DNA of 32,318 bases, taken from Longimycelium tulufanense. Lineage in GTDB: Bacteria; Actinomycetota; Actinomycetes; Mycobacteriales; Pseudonocardiaceae. A model generated the notes under the pieces. It did not search any database, was not told the DNA's origin, and was given only the letters and a program-made list of their open reading frames with translations. The stretch lies in the NCBI RefSeq assembly GCF_014645795.1, contig NZ_BMMK01000016.1:94962-127279 (forward strand), written 5' to 3'. Shown piece by piece: positions 14,760 to 24,138 of the stretch; positions within the stretch are counted from its first letter, which is position 1; each line of letters starts with the position of its first letter. Position numbers and translations under genes: made by a program.

Positions 14760-15379
14760 TCAACGGAGGCTGGTGGCCTCCCGGGCCAGGGCCTCGATTC
14801 GGGACCAGTCGCCCGCGGCGAGCGCATCCTGCGGGGTGAGCCAGGAACCCCCGACGCACCCGACGTTGGGGAGAGCGAGGTAGGCGCCGGCCTTCGCCGG
14901 GGTGATCCCCCCGGTCGGGCAGAACCGCAGTCCCGGCAGTGGGCCGGCGAGCGAGCGCAGGAACGGCACGCCGCCGGCGGCCTCGGCCGGGAAGAACTTC
15001 AGGGCGGTCACGCCGCGCTCGGCGAGCCGCATCGCCTCGGAGACGGTGGCCACGCCGGGCAGGAACGGCAGCCCGGTCTGCTCGGCGGCGTCCAGCAGCG
15101 ACTCGGTGGTGCCCGGGGTGACCAGGAAGGCGGCGCCCGCCTTGGCCGCGTCCTGGGCGAGGTCCGGGCTGGTCACCGTGCCCGCGCCCACCACGGCGTC
15201 GGGCACCTCGGCGGCGATCCGCTCCAGGGCGCCCAGTGCGGCCGGCGTACGCAGGGTCACCTCGACCACCCGGATGCCGCCGCGCAGCAGGGCCCTGGCC
15301 AGTGGCACGCCGTGTCCGACCTCGTCGAGCACGACGACCGGGATCACCGGGCCGTGGTCGAACAGCTCCTGCGGGTCGT

Positions 15380-15383
<4 letters not shown>
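14760..15383 (-). CDS. eda: KDPG/KHG aldolase
   Basis: 207 residues, usual length for class I 2-keto-3-deoxy-6-phosphogluconate aldolase. It cleaves KDPG to pyruvate and glyceraldehyde 3-phosphate, the last specific step of the Entner-Doudoroff route. Seen: catalytic Glu in RVVEVTLRT (E41), the GAGTVTSP turn (66-73), the Schiff-base lysine in ALKFFPAEA (K129), and the phosphate-binding CPTGGI and VGGSWL. The start is GTG 15383, overlapping the edd stop by four bases (GTGA), with AGGAGGTGA about 5 nt upstream: translational coupling with edd. Both genes would share the promoter and operator upstream of edd. Confidence 0.95.
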
Positions 15384-17290
<1,907 letters not shown>

Positions 17291-17371
17291 CCCACGTCTC
17301 CTCGTCATCGCTGTGGATCACTGAGCGACCGGCGACGACGACATTGGCGTCGCGGATGCGTGCTACCTCAC

Positions 17372-17427
17372 ACGTTAGGGGTAACCCGGGCAGATCTCCA
17401 AACCGATCCAGATGTCTAGACCACAGT
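17372..17427 (-). promoter_or_regulatory. edd-eda promoter with GntR/DasR-like operator
   Basis: On the minus strand TTGGAG (complement of 17396-17401), an 18-bp spacer and TAACGT (complement of 17372-17377) make a good primary-sigma promoter about 80 nt before edd. Upstream, TGGTCTAGACAT (complement of 17412-17423) contains the palindrome GTCTAGAC and matches 10 of 12 positions of the TGGTCTAGACCA site of HutC/DasR-type GntR regulators. Such regulators respond to sugar phosphates, which suits an Entner-Doudoroff operon. No gntR gene lies in this window. Confidence 0.5.
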
Positions 17428-17600
17428 GCGGCTCCCGGATGTGGTGATTGAGCGCGGCCGGGGCGGTCAAACCTCGGACTGGGACGTCGGACCAGCCTGC
17501 ACCGGACGCCGAGCGGGGCCGGGCGGGACCGGCTCCGACGCCCCCAAGCCCGCTGCCGCCGCGGGCGAGGCCGTTTGCGATCACCGAGGGAATCTTGGCG

Positions 17601-17616
17601 TGTGTTACTTGTCACA
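17601..17616 (+). promoter_or_regulatory. Crp/GlxR-like site upstream of the sdh operon
   Basis: TGTGTTACTTGTCACA matches the Crp/GlxR consensus TGTGA-N6-TCACA with one mismatch (T for A in the left arm). It lies about 108 nt before the first ORF of the sdh operon. Crp/GlxR-type regulators control succinate dehydrogenase genes in related actinobacteria. A smaller palindrome, CTTGT-C-ACAAG, overlaps its right half. Confidence 0.5.
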
Positions 17617-17660
17617 AGCGCCGGTGAGGGGCAGAGTCGGCGGCAAGCGCCGGAGAGGGG
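17615..17660 (+). repeat. Imperfect direct repeat, 29-bp period, in the sdh leader
   Basis: CAAGCGCCGGTGAGGGG at 17615-17631 recurs as CAAGCGCCGGAGAGGGG at 17644-17660, 16 of 17 bases identical, 29 bp apart. Both copies lie between the Crp-like site and the first start codon. They may be tandem binding sites, since 29 bp is nearly three helical turns, or a small duplication. Confidence 0.55.
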
Positions 17661-17723
17661 TCGGCGCGCGTTCCGACTCGCGCCCCGCACGAGGGCGCCA
17701 CCACCGAGCCGGAGGTGTGCTCC

Positions 17724-18020
17724 ATGCCCGTTACCTCAGAGCTGGCCGCCCTGCAGCGGGCCCTTGGTGAGCTGCGGCAACGCGTCGGCGACCTGCGCTC
17801 CCGTTACGGCGACCTCCCGCCGGTCCGCCGGCTGGTCAACGACGTGGAACGCCTAGACATCGACATGGCCGACATCGGTGAGCTGCCCGCCACCGCGCCA
17901 CGGCCCAGGGTCGAGGGCAAGGGACCGGAGATCGTGCCGGTCCCCGACACCCCCTACGACCCGAAGCTGTGGCAGGACGCCGACGACGAGGGCGTGGGCG
18001 GCCAGCACCGCAACACCTGA
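17724..18020 (+). CDS. Conserved small protein of the Sdh1 operon (Rv0250c-like)
   Basis: 98 residues, soluble. The N-terminal half (LAALQRALGELRQRVGDLRSRYG, given here over residues 7-29) has heptad-like spacing and is probably coiled coil. The C-terminal end reads VPDTPYDPKLWQDADDEGVGG, an acidic motif I recall from the small gene in the same place before the mycobacterial Sdh1 genes (Rv0250c). Function unknown; it may help assemble or regulate the complex. ATG 17724 is preceded by GGAGG at 8 nt. sdhC starts 55 nt after the stop, so one operon is likely. The homology is recalled, not searched. Confidence 0.75.
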   Translation: MPVTSELAALQRALGELRQRVGDLRSRYGDLPPVRRLVNDVERLDIDMADIGELPATAPRPRVEGKGPEIVPVPDTPYDPKLWQDADDEGVGGQHRNT

Positions 18021-18075
18021 GGCCCCGACGCCCGGGCGCTTCACCACCCACCCCTCGATCCCGAACGAGGAGGAC

Positions 18076-18873
18076 ATGACCGCTTCCACCCACCACCCCG
18101 GTCGGGCGGACACCGCCATCCGGACACGGCGTACCGACCGGTGGTGGCTTCCCCCGTTGCTCACGTTCCTCGGGCTGACGGCGTTCGTCGTCTACGGCGT
18201 GGTCCGAGTCTTCATGAACAAGTGGTACTGGGTCGGGGAGTACCAGTACCTCGCGCCCTTCTTCTCCCCCTGCGTCACCGGTGGGTGTGTGCCCGGTGCG
18301 TCGCACTTCGGGCAGTGGTTGCCCGACCTCGGCATTCTCGCCCCACCGGTGGTCGTCCTGCCGTTCGTGCTCGGCTTCCGGCTGACCTGCTACTACTACC
18401 GGAAGGCCTACTACCGCTCCTTCTGGCTGTCGCCCCCGGCCTGCGCGGTCGCCGAGCCGCACGGCTCCTACACCGGTGAGCGCCGCTTCCCGCTCATCCT
18501 GCAGAACAGCCACCGCTACTTCTTCTACGCGGCCGTACCGGTCGCGAGCGTCCTCACCTACGACGTCGTGATCGCCTTCCACGGGGCGGACGGCGGCTTC
18601 GGGGTCGGCCTGGGCACGCTCATCCTGCTGGTCAACGTCGTGTTGATCTGGGCGTACACGCTGTCCTGCCACTCCTGCCGGCACATCGTGGGCGGTCGGC
18701 TCACCCACTTCTCCCGCCATCCCGTCCGCTACTGGATGTGGACGCAGGTGTCCCGGATGAACGCACGGCACATGCAGCTGGCCTGGGCATCGCTGTTCTC
18801 CGTCGCGTTCGCCGACCTGTACGTGGCGCTGGTGGCCAGTGGGGCGATCACCGACCTCCGACTGTTCAACTGA
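18076..18873 (+). CDS. sdhC: Succinate dehydrogenase membrane subunit (Sdh1 type)
   Basis: 265 residues, five likely membrane helices (about 27-46, 87-104, 147-169, 180-197 and 236-258). It anchors the soluble SdhAB dimer and passes electrons to menaquinone. This is the single-anchor Sdh1 type of actinobacteria (mycobacterial Rv0249c family), whose mycobacterial member has been reported to hold a membrane-embedded Rieske-type [2Fe-2S] cluster instead of haem. CHSCRH at 198-203, just after helix 4, gives two Cys and two His in six residues and is the obvious candidate ligand set. A further Cys pair occurs at C66 and C71. ATG 18076 follows GAGGAGG. sdhA and sdhB follow. Confidence 0.88.
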   Translation: MTASTHHPGRADTAIRTRRTDRWWLPPLLTFLGLTAFVVYGVVRVFMNKWYWVGEYQYLAPFFSPCVTGGCVPGASHFGQWLPDLGILAPPVVVLPFVLGFRLTCYYYRKAYYRSFWLSPPACAVAEPHGSYTGERRFPLILQNSHRYFFYAAVPVASVLTYDVVIAFHGADGGFGVGLGTLILLVNVVLIWAYTLSCHSCRHIVGGRLTHFSRHPVRYWMWTQVSRMNARHMQLAWASLFSVAFADLYVALVASGAITDLRLFN

Positions 18874-18891
18874 TAAGGGGACGACCCGAGG

Positions 18892-20829
18892 ATGACCGAG
18901 ATCGAGCGGCACGCCTTCGACGTCGTGGTGATCGGCGCGGGTGGAGCCGGGCTGCGGGCGGCGATCGAGGCGCGCTCCCGCGGCATGCGCACGGCGGTGG
19001 TGTGCAAGTCACTGTTCGGCAAGGCACACACCGTCATGGCCGAGGGCGGCATCGCCGCCGCGATGGGCAATGTCAATCCCAACGACGGCTGGCAGGTCCA
19101 CTTCCGCGACACCATGCGGGGCGGCAAGTTCCTCAACAACTGGCGGATGGCCGAGCTACACGCCAAGGAGGCGCCGGAGCGGGTCTGGGAGCTGGAGACC
19201 TACGGGGCGCTGTTCGACCGCACCAAGGACGGGCGGATCAGTCAACGCAACTTCGGCGGGCACGAGTACCCGCGCCTGGCGCACGTGGGTGACCGCACCG
19301 GTCTGGAGCTGATCCGCACGCTCCAGCAACAGATCGTTGCCCTGCAGCAGCGGGATTTCCAGGAGTTCGGCGACTACGAGGCCGGGTTGCGGGTCTTCGG
19401 TGAGTGCACCGTCACCGACCTGCTGGTGGAGTCCGGGCGCGTTGCGGGTGCTTTCGGCTACTGGCGGGAGAGCGGGCGCTTCCTGCTGTTCGAGGCGCCG
19501 AGCGTGGTACTGGCCACCGGCGGCATCGGCAAGTCCTACAAGGTGACCTCGAACTCCTGGGAGTACACCGGGGACGGCCACGCACTGGCGCTGCGCGCCG
19601 GCGCCGCGCTGATCAACATGGAGTTCGTCCAGTTCCACCCGACCGGGATGGTCTGGCCGCCCAGCGTGAAGGGCATCCTGGTCACCGAGTCGGTCCGGGG
19701 CGACGGCGGCGTGCTGCGCAACTCCGAGGGCCGGCGGTTCATGTTCGACTACATCCCCGAGGTCTTCAAGGAGAAGTACGCCGACAACGAGACCGAGGCG
19801 GACCGCTGGTACGACGATCCGGACCACAACCGCCGCCCGCCGGAGCTGCTCCCGCGCGACGAGGTGGCGCGGGCGATCAACGCGGAGGTCAAGGCCGGGC
19901 GCGGCTCCCCGCACGGCGGGGTGTTCCTGGACATCGCCAGCCGCCTGCCCGGCGAGGAGATCCAGCGCCGGTTGCCGTCGATGTACCACCAGTTCCGGGA
20001 GCTGGCCGACGTCGACATCACCCGCGAGCCGATGGAGGTCGGGCCCACCTGCCACTACGTGATGGGCGGGGTGGAGGTCGACCCGGACTCGGCGGCCTCC
20101 GGGGTGCCCGGGCTGTTCGCGGCCGGGGAGGTGGCCGGCGGGATGCACGGCTCGAACCGGCTCGGTGGTAACTCCCTGTCGGACCTGTTGGTGTTCGGCC
20201 GGCGGGCCGGGATGGGCGCGGCGTCCTATGTGGAGTCGATCGGCCAGGATCGGCCGACGCCCGTCGAGTCCGAAGTGGACAATGCCGCCAGGTGGGCGCT
20301 CGCGCCGTTCGGCGAACGGGGCCCGGACGGCCCGCCGGAGAACCCCTACACCCTGCAGATGGAGCTGCAGCAGGTGATGAACGACCTCGTCGGCATCATC
20401 CGGCGCAGCGACGAGATGGAGCAGGCGCTGAAGAAGCTCGACGACCTCGGGCGGCGGGTGCGCAACGTGATGGTCGAGGGGCACCGGCAGTACAACCCGG
20501 GCTGGCACCTCGCGCTCGACCTGCGGAACATGGTGCTGGTCAGCGAGTGCGTGGCGCGCTCTGCACTGGAGCGGACCGAAAGCCGCGGCGGGCACACCCG
20601 CGACGACTTCCCGCAGATGGACCCGGAGTGGCGGCACCAGCTGCTGGCGTGCGAGCTGGAGCACTCCGAGTCCGGGGAGTCCCGGGCCGACCGCATGGAC
20701 GGGGTGCGGGTCCTCCGGCGCCCACAGCCGGCGATGCGGCCCGACCTGCTGGCGTTGTTCGAGCTGGCGGAACTGACCAAGTTCTACCTGGCCGAGGAGC
20801 TGGCCGAGCACCCGAGTGAGAAGGGCTGA
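18892..20829 (+). CDS. sdhA: Succinate dehydrogenase flavoprotein subunit (Sdh1 type)
   Basis: 645 residues, close to mycobacterial Rv0248c. It oxidises succinate to fumarate with covalent FAD. Seen: dinucleotide-binding VVIGAGGAGLRAA (12-24); SLFGKAHTVMAEGG with H46 as the probable covalent FAD histidine; FVQFHPTGM and the catalytic arginine region TESVRGDGGVLRN; and GLFAAGEVAGGMHGSNRLGGNSL for FAD binding near the middle. The C-terminal part is the usual helical bundle. ATG 18892 is 18 nt after the sdhC stop, with AAGGGGA upstream; sdhB begins one base after this stop. Two other possible products, fumarate reductase and L-aspartate oxidase, are excluded by the operon and length. Confidence 0.96.
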   Translation: MTEIERHAFDVVVIGAGGAGLRAAIEARSRGMRTAVVCKSLFGKAHTVMAEGGIAAAMGNVNPNDGWQVHFRDTMRGGKFLNNWRMAELHAKEAPERVWELETYGALFDRTKDGRISQRNFGGHEYPRLAHVGDRTGLELIRTLQQQIVALQQRDFQEFGDYEAGLRVFGECTVTDLLVESGRVAGAFGYWRESGRFLLFEAPSVVLATGGIGKSYKVTSNSWEYTGDGHALALRAGAALINMEFVQFHPTGMVWPPSVKGILVTESVRGDGGVLRNSEGRRFMFDYIPEVFKEKYADNETEADRWYDDPDHNRRPPELLPRDEVARAINAEVKAGRGSPHGGVFLDIASRLPGEEIQRRLPSMYHQFRELADVDITREPMEVGPTCHYVMGGVEVDPDSAASGVPGLFAAGEVAGGMHGSNRLGGNSLSDLLVFGRRAGMGAASYVESIGQDRPTPVESEVDNAARWALAPFGERGPDGPPENPYTLQMELQQVMNDLVGIIRRSDEMEQALKKLDDLGRRVRNVMVEGHRQYNPGWHLALDLRNMVLVSECVARSALERTESRGGHTRDDFPQMDPEWRHQLLACELEHSESGESRADRMDGVRVLRRPQPAMRPDLLALFELAELTKFYLAEELAEHPSEKG

Positions 20830-20830
20830 G

Positions 20831-21574
20831 ATGGGATACCAGGCGCATTTCCGGGTCTGGCGGGGTGACGCGGACTCCGGCGCGCTCCGTGACTTCCGGG
20901 TCGAGGTCAACGAGGGTGAGGTCGTGCTCGACGTCATCCACCGGTTGCAGGCCACGCAGTGCCCGGATCTCGCGGTCCGGTGGAACTGCAAGGCGGGCAA
21001 GTGCGGCTCCTGCTCGGCGGAGATCAATGGGCGGCCACGGCTGATGTGCATGACCCGGATGTCCACCTTCGCCGAGGACGAGACCGTCACCGTCACGCCG
21101 ATGCGTACCTTCCCCCTGGTGCGCGACCTCGTGACGGACGTGTCCTACAACTACGCCAAGGCCCGGGAGATCCCGTCGTTCCAGCCCCCGGCCGACCTGG
21201 CGCCCGGCGAGTACCGGATGCAGCAGGTCGACGTGCAGCGGTCGCAGGAGTTCCGCAAGTGCATCGAGTGCTTCCTGTGCCAGAACACCTGTCACGTGGT
21301 GCGTGACCACGAGGACAACGAGCAGGCCTTCGCCGGGCCGCGGTACCTCATGCGCGTCGCCGAACTCGAGATGCATCCACTCGACACGGCCGACCGGCAC
21401 CAGGACGCCCAGACCCAGCACGGTCTCGGGTTCTGCAACATCACCAAGTGCTGCACGGAGGTGTGCCCCGAGCACATCAAGATCACCGACAACGCACTGA
21501 TTCCGCTCAAGGAACGCGTCGCCGACCGCCGCTACGACCCCCTCGCCCGCCTGTTCCGCCGCCGGAAGGAGTAA
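20831..21574 (+). CDS. sdhB: Succinate dehydrogenase iron-sulfur subunit (Sdh1 type)
   Basis: 247 residues. It carries electrons from FAD to the membrane subunit. Seen: plant-ferredoxin type [2Fe-2S] ligands in CKAGKCGSCSAEING with a later Cys in LMCMTRM; C-terminal cluster motifs CIECFLCQNTCHVV and CNITKCCTEVCPEHI, giving the [4Fe-4S] and [3Fe-4S] ligands. ATG 20831 directly follows the sdhA TGA (TGAGATG), so translation is coupled; GAGAAGG lies just upstream within the sdhA end. Last gene of the operon; no clear terminator in the 105 nt after it. Confidence 0.96.
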   Translation: MGYQAHFRVWRGDADSGALRDFRVEVNEGEVVLDVIHRLQATQCPDLAVRWNCKAGKCGSCSAEINGRPRLMCMTRMSTFAEDETVTVTPMRTFPLVRDLVTDVSYNYAKAREIPSFQPPADLAPGEYRMQQVDVQRSQEFRKCIECFLCQNTCHVVRDHEDNEQAFAGPRYLMRVAELEMHPLDTADRHQDAQTQHGLGFCNITKCCTEVCPEHIKITDNALIPLKERVADRRYDPLARLFRRRKE

Positions 21575-21679
21575 CCACAGCCAGCTCACCCCCTGCTGTG
21601 CCGCCAATCGGGTGGGTCCGGCCGGGCCACGGAGCGCGGGCTGGACAGGAGTTCGGCCAGCACACGACGATCTGGGTCC

Positions 21680-22336
21680 ATGCGCAGGGCGTTGGGCACG
21701 GTGCTGGCCGGCATGGTCGCGGGACTGTTGTTCCTGTGGTGGTGGCAGGACGATCCACGCCCGTCCCCACCGCCCGCGTCCGGTCCGCAACCGGTCGCCG
21801 AGGCGACGACAACCACGACCCCGCCCCTGGTGCCGAACTCACCCACCTACGAGCGGATCGCCCAGCGCGGCAAGCTCGTCGTCGGGGTCCGGCTGGACAA
21901 GACCGGTTTCGCCACCTACGACCCGGACAGCCGCCAATACCGCGGTTTTGACGTGGAAATCGCCGGAATCCTGGCGCGCGGCCTGCAACTGGACCCGGCC
22001 AAACAAATCGAGGTCAAGCAGATGCCGGCCACGCTGGGGGCCGGCGCGGTCGCCAGCCACGACCTCGACCTGCTGATCGGTGCCCCGCCTTCGCCCAACG
22101 GCAAGATCGCGTTGGCCGGTCCCTACCTCGTCACCGGGGGACAGGAACACTTCGTGGCCGTAGCCGCCACGGACAAGGCGCTTCGGGCCAAGGTGGACGA
22201 ACTGCTGCGTGATGCGGTCCAGGACGGCACCTGGCAACAGGCGTACGAGGCAACGCTCGCCAAGGACGGGGTCACCGCGACACCTCCGGACATTCCCGAG
22301 CCGGCGCCGACGGCGAGCACGACGAGCTCCCGCTGA
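21680..22336 (+). CDS. Membrane-anchored truncated solute-binding-like protein
   Basis: 218 residues. A single N-terminal helix (about 4-22, ending LFLWWW) is followed by a Pro/Thr-rich linker and a periplasmic-binding-protein family 3 fold: YERIAQRGKLVVGVRLDKTGF, QYRGFDVEIAGILA, DLDLLIGAPP, GKIALAGPYL. After lobe I the sequence jumps to the C-terminal helices (KVDELLRDAVQDGTWQQAYEATL), so the second lobe, normally about 90 residues, is missing. There is no lipobox Cys, so it is a membrane-anchored rather than lipid-anchored protein. It faces the glutamate importer operon convergently. It may sense or buffer ligand rather than feed a transporter. No good ribosome site is seen at ATG 21680. 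Confidence 0.7.
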   Translation: MRRALGTVLAGMVAGLLFLWWWQDDPRPSPPPASGPQPVAEATTTTTPPLVPNSPTYERIAQRGKLVVGVRLDKTGFATYDPDSRQYRGFDVEIAGILARGLQLDPAKQIEVKQMPATLGAGAVASHDLDLLIGAPPSPNGKIALAGPYLVTGGQEHFVAVAATDKALRAKVDELLRDAVQDGTWQQAYEATLAKDGVTATPPDIPEPAPTASTTSSR

Positions 22337-22367
22337 GGAAGCGACGCCAGCGCTGACAGAAAACGAA

Positions 22368-22393
22368 GGCCGGGCGGAGGCGTCCTTCCGGCC
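22368..22393. terminator. Candidate bidirectional terminator hairpin
   Basis: GGCCGG (22368-22373) pairs with CCGGCC (22388-22393), with further G-U and G-C pairs inside, and a preceding GAAAACGAA run. It lies between the convergent ends of the truncated binding protein (22336) and gluD (22431). No U-tract, as usual in actinobacteria. Confidence 0.45.
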
Positions 22394-22430
22394 CTCGCGC
22401 GCTTCTTCCGCGGACGCGGGGTGGTGCCGC

Positions 22431-23348
22431 TCAGGCCGACACCGGCTGTCCCTTGCGCGTGTCGGACAGGTCCAGCCCCGGCGCCTGCTCCTCGAGCATG
22501 TCGGGGTCAGGCCCAGTCAGAGCACCCCGGCGCCGGCTACGCAGCCACCGCTCCAGCCACACCGCCAGCTGGGTCAGCGCGAAGTTGACCACGATGTAGA
22601 TGATCGCGATCACGATCAGCGTCGGGATGGTGTTGGCAAAGTTCGCCGAGATCACGCGGTACTGGATCAGCAGGTCCTCGTAGCCGAGGATCGCACCGCC
22701 GAGTGCGGTGTCCTTGAGGACCACCACGAGCTGGCTGACGATCGCCGGCAGCATCGCGGTCACCGCCTGTGGCAACAGGATCGTCAGCATTGTTTGGGTC
22801 TTGCGCAGGCCCAGCGCCATCGCCGCCTCGCTCTGCCCCTTCGGCAGCGACAGGATCCCCGAGCGCACCACCTCGGCCAGCACGGAGGCGTTGTAGAGCA
22901 CCAGGCCAGTGACCACCGCGTACAGCGGCCGGCTGTCGGCCGGGACGTCGGTGAACAGGAAGTAGAACTCGTTGGCGAAGATCATCAGGATCAGCACCGG
23001 GATGGCGCGGAAGAACTCCACGACAGTCCCGGCCACCGTGCGGATCCACGCGTGGTCGGACAACCGCGCGATCCCGAAGATCGCTCCCACCGGCAACGCG
23101 ATCACGATGGCCAACGCCCCGGCGATCAGTGTGTTGAGCAGGCCCGGCAGCAGGAACTCCGTCCAGGTCCGGCCGTCGGCCAGCAGCGGCTGCCACAACG
23201 TCCAGTCGAGCTGGCCCTTCTCGTCGAACTTGAGGTAGACGACCCAGGCCACGGCCAGCAGCGCCAAGGCGAAGGCCGCCGTGTAGCCGACGTTGCGGCC
23301 CCGGGCCTTCGGGCCCGGCGCGTCGTAGAGGACCGAGGGAGCGCTCAC
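22431..23348 (-). CDS. gluD: Glutamate ABC transporter permease GluD-like
   Basis: 305 residues, inner-membrane permease of a HisM/GlnP-type polar amino acid importer. About five to six membrane helices are visible. The EAA loop reads SEAAMALGLRKTQTMLTILLPQAV, which contacts the ATPase. A charged C-terminal tail (RSRRRGALTGPDPDMLEEQA...) is longer than average. Start GTG 23348 overlaps the gluC stop (GTGA), so the pair is translationally coupled. The in-frame sequence further upstream is a shadow of gluC. Glutamate specificity is inferred from the operon order and the adjacent two-component system. Confidence 0.9.
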   Translation of the reverse strand: MSAPSVLYDAPGPKARGRNVGYTAAFALALLAVAWVVYLKFDEKGQLDWTLWQPLLADGRTWTEFLLPGLLNTLIAGALAIVIALPVGAIFGIARLSDHAWIRTVAGTVVEFFRAIPVLILMIFANEFYFLFTDVPADSRPLYAVVTGLVLYNASVLAEVVRSGILSLPKGQSEAAMALGLRKTQTMLTILLPQAVTAMLPAIVSQLVVVLKDTALGGAILGYEDLLIQYRVISANFANTIPTLIVIAIIYIVVNFALTQLAVWLERWLRSRRRGALTGPDPDMLEEQAPGLDLSDTRKGQPVSA

Positions 23349-24022
23349 CGCTTCACCGCCATCTTCTTGGCCACCCAGCCCAGCAGCAACCCGGTGGGCA
23401 GGGTGAGCAGGACGAACCCGACCGCGAAGACCCCGAACACCACGAGGATCTTGTCGCTTTCGTTCTCGATCATCTCCTTCATCAGGCCCGCCGCCTCGGC
23501 GACCCCGATCGCGGCGGCCACGGTGGTGTTCTTGGTCAGCGCGATCAGCACGCTGGCCAGCGGCGCGACCACGGACCGGAACGCCTGCGGCAGCACCACG
23601 ATGCCCAGCGTCTGGCCGAATCCCAGCCCGAGCGCGCGGGCCGCCTCGGCCTGCCCGGCCGGCACGGTGTTGATTCCGGAGCGGATCGACTCGCAGACGA
23701 ACGTCGCGGTGTAGACGACCAGCCCCAGCACCGCCAGCCAGAAGTTGTTGTCCTCGATGAAGGTCGGTGACTCCCGCTCGACCAGCGCCACGCCCAACGT
23801 GGAGTACAACCCGAGCGAGGCCCCGATAATGACCAGTGTGAGCGGCGTGTTCCGTACCAGGTTGATGTAGGCGGTGCCGAAGGAACGCATCAGCGGGACC
23901 GGGCTCACCCGCATCGCGGCGAGAACCGTGCCCCACACCAGCGAGCCGATCGCGGAGAACACGGTGAGTTGCACGGTGACCCAGAAGGCACCGAGCAAGT
24001 CGTACCTGCTCAGGAAATCCAC
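23345..24022 (-). CDS. gluC: Glutamate ABC transporter permease GluC-like
   Basis: 225 residues, first permease of the importer. Membrane helices run through the protein, and the EAA signature is AEAARALGLGFGQTLGIVVLPQAFR. It forms a heterodimer channel with GluD. Start GTG 24022 (VDFLSRYDLLGAF) is chosen because GAGGAGC lies 6-7 nt upstream; the upstream frame is Pro/Arg-rich and lies in the hairpin region. A strong hairpin separates it from gluB. Confidence 0.9.
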   Translation of the reverse strand: MDFLSRYDLLGAFWVTVQLTVFSAIGSLVWGTVLAAMRVSPVPLMRSFGTAYINLVRNTPLTLVIIGASLGLYSTLGVALVERESPTFIEDNNFWLAVLGLVVYTATFVCESIRSGINTVPAGQAEAARALGLGFGQTLGIVVLPQAFRSVVAPLASVLIALTKNTTVAAAIGVAEAAGLMKEMIENESDKILVVFGVFAVGFVLLTLPTGLLLGWVAKKMAVKR

Positions 24023-24044
24023 CGGAAAGCTCCTCGTAGGTCGA

Positions 24045-24090
24045 CGCCGGTGGGCCGGGCGTGGCGGCGGCTCCGCCCGGCCCACCGGCG
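24045..24090 (-). other. 17-bp hairpin between gluB and gluC
   Basis: CGCCGGTGGGCCGGGCG (24045-24061) and CGCCCGGCCCACCGGCG (24074-24090) are perfectly complementary around a 12-nt loop. Such hairpins after a binding-protein gene commonly stabilise its mRNA or cause partial termination, so that the binding protein is made in excess of the permeases. Confidence 0.75.
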
Positions 24091-24138
24091 CCGTGGCCGT
24101 CTTCGGTTCCGGGGCCGCGAAGGCCCACGGTCAGAAGA

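Larger units (their letters stand above)
17291..17723. other. Divergent control region between edd-eda and the sdh operon
   Basis: 433 nt with no supported gene. It holds the edd promoter and operator (17372-17427), a Crp/GlxR-like palindrome (17601-17616), a 29-bp-period imperfect direct repeat (17615-17660) and the GGAGG ribosome site for the first gene of the sdh operon. The rest is GC-rich and featureless; reading frames crossing it are Arg/Gly-rich shadows. Confidence 0.6.

Noticed and set aside
19156-21096. 646-codon minus-strand frame opposite sdhA
   Set aside because: Antisense shadow of sdhA/sdhB, with no domain or start signal.
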